A stretch of DNA of 64,000 bases from Toxotes chatareus (Eukaryota; Chordata; Actinopteri; Toxotidae), in contig CM028888.1 of the NCBI GenBank assembly GCA_016801885.1, forward strand, positions 9,568,170 through 9,632,169, read 5' to 3'. Below, piece after piece: positions 40,001-48,200 of the stretch. Both the position numbers and the translations under genes were made by a program. How positions within the stretch are numbered: the first letter of the stretch is position 1; each line of letters opens with the position of its first letter. Under the pieces are notes generated by a model. That model did no database searches. It had not been told where the DNA came from and saw nothing but the letters and a program-made list of their open reading frames with translations.

Positions 40001-40050
40001 AAGAAGTCGAGGGCTGGATCCCCTCGAATTACCTGAACAAGAAACCTTAG
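5143..40050 (+). CDS. sh3pxd2b: SH3 and PX domain-containing protein 2B (Tks4), complete spliced gene
   Basis: Exons: 5143-5214, 8403-8483, 17856-17931, 23253-23329, 28211-28302, 32672-32697, (33117-33152 optional), 34640-34771, 35013-35114, 37004-37121, 37416-37630, 38040-38086, 38196-38321, 38506-40050. All introns are GT-AG and phases agree. Core product 902 aa (914 with the optional exon); human SH3PXD2B is about 911. Start MPPRR as in human Tks4. Domains: PX about 5-125, with the phosphoinositide-binding RRYSKF (R43 kept) and the IPFLPG loop; SH3-1 about 153-207; SH3-2 about 221-276; SH3-3 about 363-418; proline-rich linker with PPRRPPPPKK; SH3-4 about 844-902. Each SH3 has its WW pair and a PxxYL/F end. 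The family scaffolds podosomes and invadopodia, binds 3-phosphoinositides, is a Src substrate and organises NADPH oxidase. Distinguished from SH3PXD2A (Tks5) by having four SH3 domains rather than five and by Tks4-type linker residues. Confidence 0.96.
5221..5266 (+). repeat. (ATT)n microsatellite next to a splice donor
   Basis: An interrupted ATT/TTA trinucleotide repeat starts only about six bases after the exon 1 donor of sh3pxd2b. Confidence 0.85.
6653..6673 (+). repeat. Poly-G tract
   Basis: GGG-T-GGGG-T-G12: runs of guanine broken by single T. It could form a G-quadruplex on the plus strand and is likely length-variable. Confidence 0.7.
7016..7044 (+). repeat. (CA)n microsatellite
   Basis: About 14 perfect CA units in sh3pxd2b intron 1. 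Confidence 0.95.
8403..8483 (+). CDS. sh3pxd2b: sh3pxd2b exon 2, phosphoinositide-binding part of the PX domain
   Basis: The exon has 27 codons from VYIIKVSW to KFFDLQ, with acceptor ttttccag and donor gtgagt. It carries IYRRYSKF (residues 40-47), the basic PX motif. Arg43 corresponds to the residue whose R43W change is associated with Frank-ter Haar syndrome in human SH3PXD2B (known from the literature, not shown here). Confidence 0.93.
12531..12561. repeat. Short inverted repeat
   Basis: Arms AAGCGTATTTCAC (12531-12543) and GTGAAATACACTT (12549-12561) pair at 12 of 13 positions across a five-base loop. Confidence 0.75.
12951..13054 (+). mobile_element. Degenerate 3' tail of a fish LINE/SINE-type repeat
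   Basis: The order of words (gtccatggtgtatccagcc, then gctgggatagtctcca, then agaataagtgaa, ending in ggatagatag) follows a very common teleost repeat whose consensus reads like GGTGTACCC...GCTGGGATAGGCTCCAG...GGATAAGCG...(GGAT)n. It is strongly diverged, so it is old. The class is recalled, not searched. Confidence 0.55.
13742..13795 (-). mobile_element. Fragment of the same fish repeat type, reverse orientation
   Basis: The word cattatctatacctgtttatt followed by a degraded copy of the conserved block resembles the reverse complement of the tail of the repeat at 12951-13054. It is short and diverged. Confidence 0.4.
17230..17253 (+). repeat. (GA)n tract
   Basis: A GA dinucleotide repeat interrupted by one T, in sh3pxd2b intron 2. 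Confidence 0.8.
17856..17931 (+). CDS. sh3pxd2b: sh3pxd2b exon 3 (PX domain, proline loop)
   Basis: It encodes MELLDKFPVEGG through IIPFLPG, ending in phase 1 (donor gtaaga). IPFLPGK is the conserved PX proline-rich loop. Acceptor tttcag. Confidence 0.93.
20641..20960 (+). repeat. Degenerate tandem repeat of CAAGT(C/T)-type words
   Basis: Variants of caagtctcaagt / caagtcaagtctcag recur more than fifteen times over about 320 bases with irregular spacing. A shorter echo (ctcaagccctcaagtttgac) lies near 21214. Such arrays are often found inside fish DNA transposons. No terminal repeats could be assigned with confidence. Confidence 0.75.
21067..21095. repeat. Perfect 11-bp inverted repeat with octamer-like arms
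   Basis: TTTTGCATTAA and TTAATGCAAAA are perfect complements around a seven-base loop (aataaaa). ATGCAAA resembles the POU-factor octamer. It lies just downstream of the tandem array. Confidence 0.8.
22288..22313 (+). repeat. (CA)n microsatellite
   Basis: About 13 CA units in sh3pxd2b intron 3. Confidence 0.95.
23253..23329 (+). CDS. sh3pxd2b: sh3pxd2b exon 4 (PX domain)
   Basis: It encodes (G)KILFRRSHIRDVAMKRLRP through EYCR, with acceptor tttctag and donor gtgagt. The basic helix residues RRSHIR and KR at 92-93 match Tks4/Tks5. Confidence 0.93.
23330..28210 (+). other. sh3pxd2b intron 4 (4.9 kb)
   Basis: This is AT-rich intronic sequence with short A tracts (for example 26076-26100), CA-rich stretches near 26550-26600 and 26990-27001, and no recognisable exon or RNA gene. 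Confidence 0.6.
28211..28302 (+). CDS. sh3pxd2b: sh3pxd2b exon 5 (end of PX domain)
   Basis: It encodes ALIQLPVYISQCEEVRVFFE through NPPKE, a close match to human ALIQLPPYISQCDEV and ETRPEDLNPPKE. Acceptor cctgcag; donor gtaagt in phase 2. Confidence 0.94.
28303..32671 (+). other. sh3pxd2b intron 5 (4.4 kb)
   Basis: This is ordinary AT-rich intronic DNA with a short (CT)n/(CA)n stretch near 30420-30448. A purine-rich block (about 30770-31060) produces long but unsupported open frames on the minus strand. Confidence 0.6.
32672..32697 (+). CDS. sh3pxd2b: sh3pxd2b microexon 6 (26 nt)
   Basis: It encodes (E)EPIGKKKS, matching human EEHIGKKKSG. The acceptor is ttaccag and the donor gtaagg. It joins phase 2 to phase 1. 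It is far too short to be found by open-frame scanning. Confidence 0.9.
33117..33152 (+). CDS. sh3pxd2b: Candidate 36-nt cassette exon in the PX-SH3 linker
   Basis: GFVERATTFLKR is encoded in phase with both neighbours. The acceptor is strong (ttttcctttccatcag); the donor is gtagta, which is weaker. Phase is 1 on both sides, so the exon can be included or skipped without a frameshift (KKS-G-DSTSAD or KKS-GFVERATTFLKR-GDSTSAD). The human canonical protein has no counterpart, while the paralogue SH3PXD2A has an alternative exon in the same linker. Only transcript data can show whether it is used. Confidence 0.6.
34640..35114 (+). CDS. sh3pxd2b: sh3pxd2b exons encoding SH3-1
   Basis: Exons 34640-34771 and 35013-35114 encode the linker GDSTSADPLLLDQYV and the first SH3 domain. 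Visible SH3 elements are VAVTDYEKQE (ALYDY position), a conserved VIEKNESGWWF spanning the splice site, and GWVPATCLE. The intron between them is 241 bases. Confidence 0.94.
35115..37003 (+). other. sh3pxd2b intron between SH3-1 and SH3-2 exons (1.9 kb)
   Basis: I see no feature beyond AT-rich intronic sequence with a short GT/TG stretch near 36700-36730. Confidence 0.5.
37004..37630 (+). CDS. sh3pxd2b: sh3pxd2b exons encoding SH3-2 and the following linker
   Basis: Exons 37004-37121 and 37416-37630 encode KYSVIYPYSARDQDE, then VIQKNLEGWWKI, then REGWAPASYLKK (SH3-2, near-identical to human Tks4). A Q/N/S-rich linker follows, less conserved than the SH3, ending in phase 1. Confidence 0.94.
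38040..38321 (+). CDS. sh3pxd2b: sh3pxd2b exons encoding RPPPRR linker and the start of SH3-3
   Basis: Exons 38040-38086 (encoding SRHRPPPRRDLTI) and 38196-38321 (LPKPPIPPQVEEEFYTIADF to GVKVE) match human QRPPPRRDMTI and the third SH3 domain. RPPPRR and PKPPIPPQ are proline motifs that could bind SH3 domains in cis or trans (inference). Confidence 0.93.
38506..40050 (+). CDS. sh3pxd2b: sh3pxd2b terminal coding exon (SH3-3 end, proline-rich region, SH3-4)
   Basis: The exon has 514 codons plus a stop. It starts VIEKNASGWWYIQI (second half of SH3-3), then a low-complexity proline/lysine/serine region with MGLECGHKVSAKEVKK (conserved in human), LRSKLRPSKP and APRRPPPPKK, and ends in SH3-4 (LYLAVADFEGDE to GWIPSNYLNKKP). 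Long open frames in other frames here follow from the proline-rich codons and are not genes. Confidence 0.96.
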   Translation, partial: VIEKNASGWWYIQIDDKEGWAPATFIDKYKKTSNALRPNFLAPLPNEMEKLRLEDGGSSNVSGTDDSWSKPLPDEPTTASESCTRPKLKDWKSSASKGASAFSGPLPPAPAAPPAEEKPALPPRRESINKSFELEVTEKPRSDHSKLLPPKPPAPGVIVPLVTPKAAPFKPDKPPEAKKEDKSKALHLRNEMGLECGHKVSAKEVKKFNLKPVPKQPPKPKSEVQEEKTEAAGPSVFMKAKPVIRPKPVPAAKPDPPAENKLDITNLRSKLRPSKPADPGSASAEVNHQNDNSAAGNSSHSSSPSSSSPMHIPTLNNGKYCDEPKVPPKHINGHSQESSSPPAKPGVPPNKEPPQRPPAMAPRRPPPPKKTDSSSPTEVKPPSALKEAQDIPKVGPPPLSRPPPPKPKGFVQPPPNKEKEETKVNKVPIPPKPQLKSEKPGPPKDKLPPLLKEPSKDELYLAVADFEGDEQTSGFKVGTVFEVLEKNSNGWWFCKNVGEEVEGWIPSNYLNKKP

Positions 40051-41835
40051 AGTGAATTTGCTCTGAGAATCATTGCCAAATGAATAAATAAAAAATTAAA
40101 CTAAGTAATTAAATGAACAAATTATCACTATTTTGTAGTTAAAAAAAAAATAAAAGAGCTACTTTTATTTTTTTTTATTTATAGGTACCTTTTTTTTTTT
40201 TAAATTGACACGTTTTTGTCACATTTAATTTTTATAAGGATGTTCTACCTAAACTGAACCAGCAATAACACATGCCTTTATGGATTTTGTGATGTTTACT
40301 TGCTTTTGTTTTTATATAAATATTACATGAAATATTACGTAAAGTTTGCTTTCGTTGCCATGTGCTAGTTGCAGCCTGTGCCAGTCCTGCCATTACAAAG
40401 GCTGGACGTTATAACAGCGATAAATGTATCTACACCAATGCCTTCTATGATACGGTGCCTCAATATTATATGCAAAGTGCTTCAGTGCTTAAAAAACTGT
40501 ATGCAACTGTAGACATAGTCCTTGTTGGAATCTTAAAAAACTTTGACTAAAATCAAAAATCTACATCACAGGAGAATGCACTCGATGGTAAAATCCAGGC
40601 AGTCTTTCTCCAGCAGTAGACATAAAAAAAACAAAAAAAACCTAAATCTCTTAGACAAAGGCTGCACATGAGCTCATTAGGAGAGTTCAGAGACTACATC
40701 TGGGCTTTCAAGTGCTATTAGCAATTACTAAAACAAATGTCTTTGCCAAGTAGAAGTGCTGTTTGTTATACTAGAACCGTGCATATTAGTTTTTGTGCTA
40801 TTGTAATGCTTTTCTTCTTTGACTGCATAAATTAATGTTGCAGTGACATGTAACAGATGTGCACTTTTTCAGTCATATCGTATGAGGTAAGTTTAAGGTT
40901 TGCACATGCTCAAGGAAGGGGAAGAATGCCACAGTGCATTTTAATTTACTTGTCATTGTCTTAGCCATATTTTTTTACTCACTGTAACAAAATAGCCACC
41001 AATGTAAAGATGAGGCTAGAACAACAAAACTGAGAAAGTGTGGAAGCTCTGTCAAAAGTATTTTAACATAATCTTGTTCTTTCGTACCCAAAAATAAGAA
41101 TTGTGAAGTGTGACTTGCTGAGCACATCTGCATATCTGTACCAGGTGTCTGACCAGGCATAAGAAATTGGAGCTCTGCAGTGATTTGTGCAATGATTTAC
41201 AGTATTTTAAATGTACAGTCTAGAGTTTGGTGCTCAAATAACAGCAAAGTATGACCATTGTATAAAAATAATGTTTTACATTAATGCTTGACTGGTCTCA
41301 AGCATGGTCAGTATAACAAATTATTTTTTATTGTACAGTAATGAGAGTCATATCTGAACTGTTAACACTTTTCTTTGATGGTCCATCTGTTAGGTCTTTT
41401 AGTCTGTACTAATGAAGGGATTAGAAGAAGAAAGAGCCGAGAGGGAATCTGGTTGGATTTTTTAAAAAAGAAAAGAAAAAATGTTTTAGACTTACAAAAT
41501 AAAAAGCTAAAGTGGAAAATAAAAATATATGCTCATGGTTCTGGACATAATAAGACAAGGCTACAAGCTGTAACACCAATTCTGTTCTGCTTCTAGTCGC
41601 TTTAATGTTAAACCACCTTCCACCTGTCATTCATGCAGAAATGACAGTATCTTACCATCTAAAAAAATCTGATTTAAATATACCTAAAATTGTATGTACA
41701 AAGGGCAGGAAGGTACTGCATAGTGCAAAGAAAATGTGTGGGTAGATGGTGTCATCGTTTCAGTATTGTAATCTTGTTACTTTTTTGCTATGTATTTTTC
41801 ATTACATTGAGTCTCCTTTTACTCAAGTCAATAAA
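40051..41835 (+). other. Probable 3' UTR of sh3pxd2b
   Basis: AATAAA hexamers occur just after the stop (40083-40092), near 40149, and at 41830-41835. The last is followed by a T-rich tract and is the best distal site. A long 3' UTR would fit the gene, but the end is not proven. Confidence 0.4.
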
Positions 41836-42198
41836 AATTTAATTTTTTTTTCAGTTCAGCTGTCACACTGTCTGAATTGGTATTTCAGAAAAATCATGAG
41901 AAAATACATGCGCACACACATCCTGCCATTGGTTTCATGTTTTTGTGCTGATTGACAGCTGGTGTGGGTAACACGCAGACACGAGCCTGTGTGCCAGCAG
42001 AAGAAGACAGCGAGCTAGTAAACATGCATTCTAACAAGTATTATTAGCATCTGATCTACAGATGTTTCAGGATGAAGAAAATTCAAATTGTTCACTAGAC
42101 CAAGGACACAAACAAAGCATTTTGGATGAAAACACTGAAAGTAAACACAACTTATATTTATCTGTGAGAAAACCACAGGTCACCAGAGGCTCAGATGA

Positions 42199-42667
42199 CT
42201 ACCTGTAGAACTTGGTGTGTTTTTGCCTTATTTTGCTCAGTGTTTTGGTTTCACGGCCTGCAATTTTACAGTTTTAGTCTCACCATTCTCATCAACCTTG
42301 TTTTCCAGCTGCAGCAGAGAGCTGTTTTCCATGGAACACAAAAATAGCAGCTAGCTGTAGAGCACTGTAGACTTCTGTAGACCAGCAGGCAGTTTAAGAG
42401 CCATGTTATCGATAGATGTTGGTGGAGTCCAAAACAGAGCTAAAATTGTGAGAATATCACTTACATTTGTCAGGTAGACAGAAACATGACTCCATGTTTG
42501 GTGTTTCCAGCATTTCTTCTCTCACTGCGTCGGTCCAGTTCTTGCAGGTGTTGAGGGAACCAGTAATTTCTGCTACACTGAAGCAGGAGAACAAGCATGT
42601 GATTAGATATGGCAATATAAAGGTCAGCGCAAATACTGCATGAAACTTAAAGTACTGTCCACTTACC
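42199..42667 (-). ncRNA. Candidate minus-strand spliced transcript or microprotein gene
   Basis: Exon-like blocks on the minus strand are bounded by splice signals. A block ends at 42667 with AAAAG|GTAAGT. An 89-base intron follows, with a branch-like TCTAATC and a TTGTTCTCCTGCTTCAG acceptor. Then comes an exon 42465-42577 with donor AAAT|GTAAGT, and a possible last exon 42199-42257 (acceptor TTGCAG, weaker). The 113-base middle exon is open in one frame (VAEITGSL...CLPDK). That frame runs on in phase into RETKTLSKIRQKHTKF and a stop. An upstream in-frame stop and the first ATG give only about 34 codons. I recognise no family. It may be a lncRNA, a small gene with further 5' exons, or chance. 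Confidence 0.3.
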
Positions 42668-43034
42668 TTTTCTTCAAGGTCCCACTTTTCTGTCAATCAA
42701 GTCCTTTACTTTCACATGGACCAATGCTGGAGCATTCTGTATTTCATTATATTGTGACTCATACGGTGCTGACTTTATTTTCAGTTTTTTCTTGGTAGAA
42801 AATTTTCCCGTCTCTTTTGTCCAAATTTTGCGATATCCAAATCAAACTGCCTTTGACTGAAAACCCAGATGTTTCAACTCCTAATCTTTACCAAGCGCTG
42901 AAACGAAATCCTGTCTAGATGCCATCACATCATGTTGCAGTTTTCATAACACAACATGACGTGATTTGATGGTGTGAACTGCCGCTATTATTAGAAAGAG
43001 CCTCTGCCACAATCCAGTAATTAGAAAATCTGCA

Positions 43035-44797
43035 TTTATTAAGAGTTATTTACAACAGTGGTTCCTTCTGATACAGTTTCATTCACACTCACAACCCCTC
43101 CATACAAACAATGTAAACTGAGGCAGAGAGGAAGACTTAGATGAAGCCATTAAATGTGACAGAAAAGATTTTTTTTTACAATTTTAAACCTCTGAGACAG
43201 TGTGTGTGTGAGAGGGAAGGAGATTAAGCTGTACCTGATTGCTGACCTGATCAACATACATCTGCAGGCCAAACTGCTCTTTCTCTCACTTAACAAGGCA
43301 ACAATTTCCTCAGCTGCAAACATTAGGTTTCAGTTGAAGATTAAACATCTAGAAGAATCTTACAGCAGGCTGAATTGTTGCACTCCCTTAAAAAAACAAT
43401 ATGAAGAGTTATGTTCCAAAATCAGATCAGTATTTGAAAAATGATACCCCAAGATTTCTGCTTGAAAAGTACTAAAAATTATGAAGATGAAATCATTTTA
43501 AGCAAAGTTCTTTCTTTCCACATCTGTTTTTGGTGAAACTCTTCATATTATTCCCCCTCTCGGTGCAAAGGAAGGCAATTTAAGAAGAAGAAGAAAAAAA
43601 AACTCTTTAAGGTTAGCAAAGACATACATGTAATATTGCACTTTGGTTAGCAGGCAGTGCATCTACTGCACATTATATAACAACTATACACTTAATACCT
43701 TTTTTTAAATTTAGATTCAAATCCCCCTGTTTAACATCCTTCAAAGAATATAACAGTAATTTGCTTTGGCTTTTGTCAGTTCCCATCCAGTGTGACTGAT
43801 TTTACAGTAAAAACAGAAAAATAACAAATCAACACAACACAATCTGAATAACTATTAGTCTTCCCTTATCTGTTAAAATCTCATTCCTAAATAATCATTT
43901 AAAAGAAATTATAAATTCTGAAAAATTATAAACTTTGGATTTAGCCTTATCTCACATTTTAAACAAGATACAAAATAATGAGCACATCCTTCATACCATG
44001 GGTGTTGGTTAAAAAAACAAAGAGAAAAATATTTAAATTAGCACTTACAGTGATAAATCTGGTTAAGGTTTTTCTTTATCAGTAAAAATAAATACAGGCA
44101 GACTTTGGCAGATATATAACATGCATCTGACTTAGGGACAAAGAGGTGAATAAGCCAAGACATAGAGAAATGGAAAAAATAGTAAATCATTTATATTTGG
44201 GTGTCTTTTTGGTCATATTTGGAAGACGGCACTGATAATTTGGGGTAAACAAAAAGTGCTTAGTTTTCTGGCTCACCAGCTTTCACAGAAACAAACATTC
44301 GTCCTCATCATGCAAAAAGAAATACAGGCTGGGTGCTTAGGACAACTACTAATACCCAACCAAAACATTTTTTTCCTCAGTTTTTACTTATTAAGACTCA
44401 TAACTAGTTTGGTAACTCCAGCTCACCCAAACTAACGGTCACTGTATCATATTAACCTCAAGTTTCACTGGTGAGCTAAAATAAGTGGACAAAAAAAACC
44501 CCAAAACACAGGAAATCAAAACACTGTATGGAAGCAGATACTAGGTACTGAGGAAGCACGTAATGAATTTTTAGTCAATCTGATTCTACAACACTGTCAA
44601 AGGAAAATTAGTTAAAACATAAATATTCACTAAAACAATAAAGGAACCTATTGGAGGGATAGGTATGCTGCCATTACTGGCAAAGCAAATTAAAACTGAG
44701 GCAGCAGAGAATTGTAACACCTGTGGGCGAGAGTGTGAACGGTTATGCGTATGTGCTAACAATGGCCAGGAGATGTGCGATATCACATCAGCTGTTT
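43035..44797 (-). other. Probable 3' UTR of stk10
   Basis: It follows the stk10 stop on the minus strand. The first AATAAA met on that strand is at 43035-43040, giving a UTR of about 1.76 kb. The sequence is AT-rich and non-coding. Confidence 0.45.
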
Positions 44798-45208
44798 TTA
44801 TGTGGTAGAAGAGTCTTGGTAAGGCACAAACTTGGAGAGTTTATGGGGAGAACTGGGGTTTGGGCAATCAGTAATCTCACTCATCTTGAAGAAAGCCTCC
44901 TGCTCCCTTTTCTTCATGTTTAGGTCCTCTTCAAGAGCCTAGGAAGGTTAGAAACCAAAATACGTATAAACATTATTTATACTTGTCTAATGACATGCAG
45001 GAGGAACATTGCTAAAGCAAGACAGAACGATTTTAATTTGGACTGACATCGTTGACTAATTAGGCTAATAATAACATTGTGACAAGAAACATACCATCTT
45101 TCTGGGTTTCAACTGATCCTTCCAGTCCTTCATCAGCTGGTTGTGTTGCTCATCCAAATGCTTGAGCCTCTGGGTCTCATTCTCAAGCAACAGGTGACAT
45201 TTTTCATT
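44798..45208 (-). CDS. stk10: stk10 last two exons (C-terminal tail)
   Basis: Exon 45208-45095 encodes NEKCHLLLENETQRLKHLDE...KPRKM. Exon 44938-44798 encodes ALEEDLNMKKREQEAFFKMS and the tail ending SSTT and TAA. This tail is the clearest marker separating stk10 from slk. Confidence 0.94.
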
Positions 45209-48200
45209 CTGGGGCACAAAACATACACGTTGTTAACAACTGCAAGTCATTTATCGTGCTCATTTAGTGTGCTGTCCTACAGAGTGGACAAAATAACTAT
45301 TTGGCGTTGTGACAAAAGCAAAGCAGAATAAACATGCAGATTAGTAAAGTGTTATGTTTAAGAGGCGAGTCACCTGTAGCTGTTGCAGCTCTCTGATATT
45401 GCTTTCACACTGACCAATCATCTCTCTCATCTGGTTCTCGTGTTTCTGCTGCTGATGCAGCCTCTCTGCCTTCTGTCGCTTCTCCTCCTGCTGAGAAAAC
45501 TAGAGAGAGAAACAAAAGCAGTGAGTCACTGAAACATTTTTTTATGCCTAAACATGGAGTGAGACAACACTCTCCCTCTACCTGCTTGATCTTCTCTCTG
45601 TCTTCTGAGGCGCTACCCATTGAGTTGATGCGCAGACTCTTCTTGAACATGGCCATGCGGGTCTTTGCTTCGCTACGCTGGATCTTAGGAAGCCTATTCT
45701 TTTCCTGCTGCTGCCGAGCTTTCAGAATCTCAATCATTCGCTGATTGTAGCACTGCATCTGCTGCTGCTCCTGTATTGACACAGAAAATCGATATATAAG
45801 CGGGTTTGAGATTGAGATTTGATTTTTACGTCTGATTACATGATTTATTCACAACCAAAAATTAAATGTGCGCGATCCACTGGTTTACCTTTTCGTGCTT
45901 TTTGAGAAGCTGATGCCTCTGGAGGAAGTACTGATCTTTCAGCTGCTGCTTGAAAAGCTGGTGTTTCTCATAAAGATTTTTCTCCTCCATCTCCCATATT
46001 GTAGATTCACGTTCTAATCAAAGTCATTGGAACATAATAATGTCAACACTCTACAAATGTAACATCTTACCACATCAGGGACTGACAAAGAACAACAAGA
46101 CTTGGGGGTTATAATTGTGATCAGGTATTGTGTGCTGGTCTCACTTGCCCCAGCGCCTAACAGATACTGTACCTCTTATTAGGTTTTGCTTCTTGTTAAG
46201 GCATTCCCTCTCCATTTCTGCAATCTCTCTCTTGTTGTTGGAGATAATTTGCTGTAGCGTGGTGTCCAGGTAGTTCTTCTGATCTGCAATGAATCTTTCC
46301 TCCTGAAACACAGAAAAGAAAAAAAAAACATGGAGGGAGGGAGACATGGATTAAAGGGAGCTAAACTATTCACAAAAAGACTCCACTATTCAACAGGAGA
46401 AAAAAATATTACGGCAATGGTCAAGGTGCCTTAACAAAAAGCAGAATGGAAAATGTGAAATAAGTTCTAAGACCAAACAGCCTACCCCTTTAATCTTGAT
46501 TTCTTGGAAGGAACTCATCTTCTGCTTCAAGGTGTCTTTACGTTGATTTCTGGGCAGCTTATCGACAGATTGTTTTACCTAAAGAAGGCACATTTCAGGC
46601 ATACGTACTAAATGTGACACAGGACTTAAAACTTAAACACACAGGTAAGCCAGCAAAGTATGTGAGGATGTACAGAAAAAAAAAAACAGTGTGCAATTCA
46701 TGTCTCATTAGTTTGAGGAGTAAAAGCTTTCTTTGAACTGTTTTAATGCCTTTGTCCAGATCCTGTTATGATTTAACTGAACTTAAGAAATGAAAGCAAC
46801 ACACATTATCTGAAAAGTACCTCCTTTTTCTTGTGTTTTATCTGATCCTGAAACTTGTGCCAGTCTCGTTCCTGCTCTGCTTTGATGCGTTTGGTCTCTT
46901 CTTTGAGTTTAACATTGTGGTCTGTCTCCATCTTCTCAATAGTCTGCTTCTGATGCTTCTCCAGGTTCTCGAGCTCCACATCGTAGTGCTTCTTCTTGGC
47001 CTGGGATGCACCAATAGGAAACAAGCACACTCTAAGCAAAGGATGTATGATATAAAACATTGCAGCGCTGTTTTATTTTCAACAAAGTGTTGACCATTGT
47101 CATTAGAATAGAGAAAGGTAAAGTCGAAAAAGCCCTGCTCCTGCCAACCATCCTTTGAATAAAAAAGAAAAAGTATATAATAAAGTAACAGCATCGCAAA
47201 CTCAAGAACTACCATTGAGTTGAAGCAAAAAACAGTCACAACTGATAAATAATGTTTATAATGGTAGCATTTATTGTAGGGCTGCAATATGGGATCACAT
47301 ATAGGTGTACCTAATAAAGTGCCAGTTTTGTGTGTGTGGCTGGGACTCACATTCATGTCCTGGTCAAAACGCTTCTGCATCTGATCTCTCTGTGTTTCCA
47401 GTTTGGCGTTTAGAACAGCCTGGGCACGATGCTCTTCCTTCTGCAGTAAACGGAGGTCCCGCAGCTCCTGACGTCTAAATACATAAATACATACAGCGAT
47501 GTGAAAAAGGGGGGAGGGTATCAGTGTCCGAAAGTTAAGCCATCAACAGATAGTATTTTGATAACAATGTTTTTTTTTAATGCTGTTTAATGTGCTCGTT
47601 GTGTGACATTAGTTAGAAGTTTTAGAAGTCTCTCTTACTTCATATTTTATTTGTTAGGGACCATGTACAATATTACAGATAAATGTAACTATTTGATGTG
47701 TTGTACCAGAGGTAGCTTAAAGCTTACCTTCAAAATCAAATGAATTCAAAACATACAATATGCATTTCTCCTGTTCAAACACTGAGCTTATGAGAAATAA
47801 TTCTGTTCTTTTTACTGCAGTCCTAGATGCAATGTCATATTTCTACCACTAGATGGAAGGAGTAAAGCACCAGGAACTATGTAGAGCTTAAAAGGCACTG
47901 CACTATGTTCTCTTACCTGTATAAATTGCTAACTTTAAAACCATAAAAAACATATAAAGTAAATTATGTATTAACAACATCTGGATTCCTTTCACAGTTA
48001 ACTTAATCTTCACCCTTTTCTAAAAGTAACTTCATAGACATTTTTCTTTTTTCTTTCAAACCATTACCTAAATAAGACTTTTTCCATAACAGTTTGGACA
48101 TTTGTGTACTCGAATCCCAAAGGGCTCAACCCCAAAAGAGCAGGATGCCGAAAAATAGCACATGTAGTAAAAGCAACATCCAACAGGTCACTCATCACTG

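Noticed and set aside
5143..40050. Assignment as sh3pxd2a (Tks5)
   Set aside because: There are four SH3 domains, not five. The N-terminus is MPPRR, and the linkers match Tks4 (EPIGKKKS, RPPPRRDLTIPRG).
42245..42342. Small open frame MENSSLLQLENKVDENGETK... on the minus strand
   Set aside because: It looks protein-like, but it is not in phase with the neighbouring exon-like block through any usable acceptor, and it has only 31 codons.
46838..47380. 180-codon open frame on the minus strand
   Set aside because: It reads through an stk10 intron in a frame different from the one that gives LOK sequence in both flanking exons.
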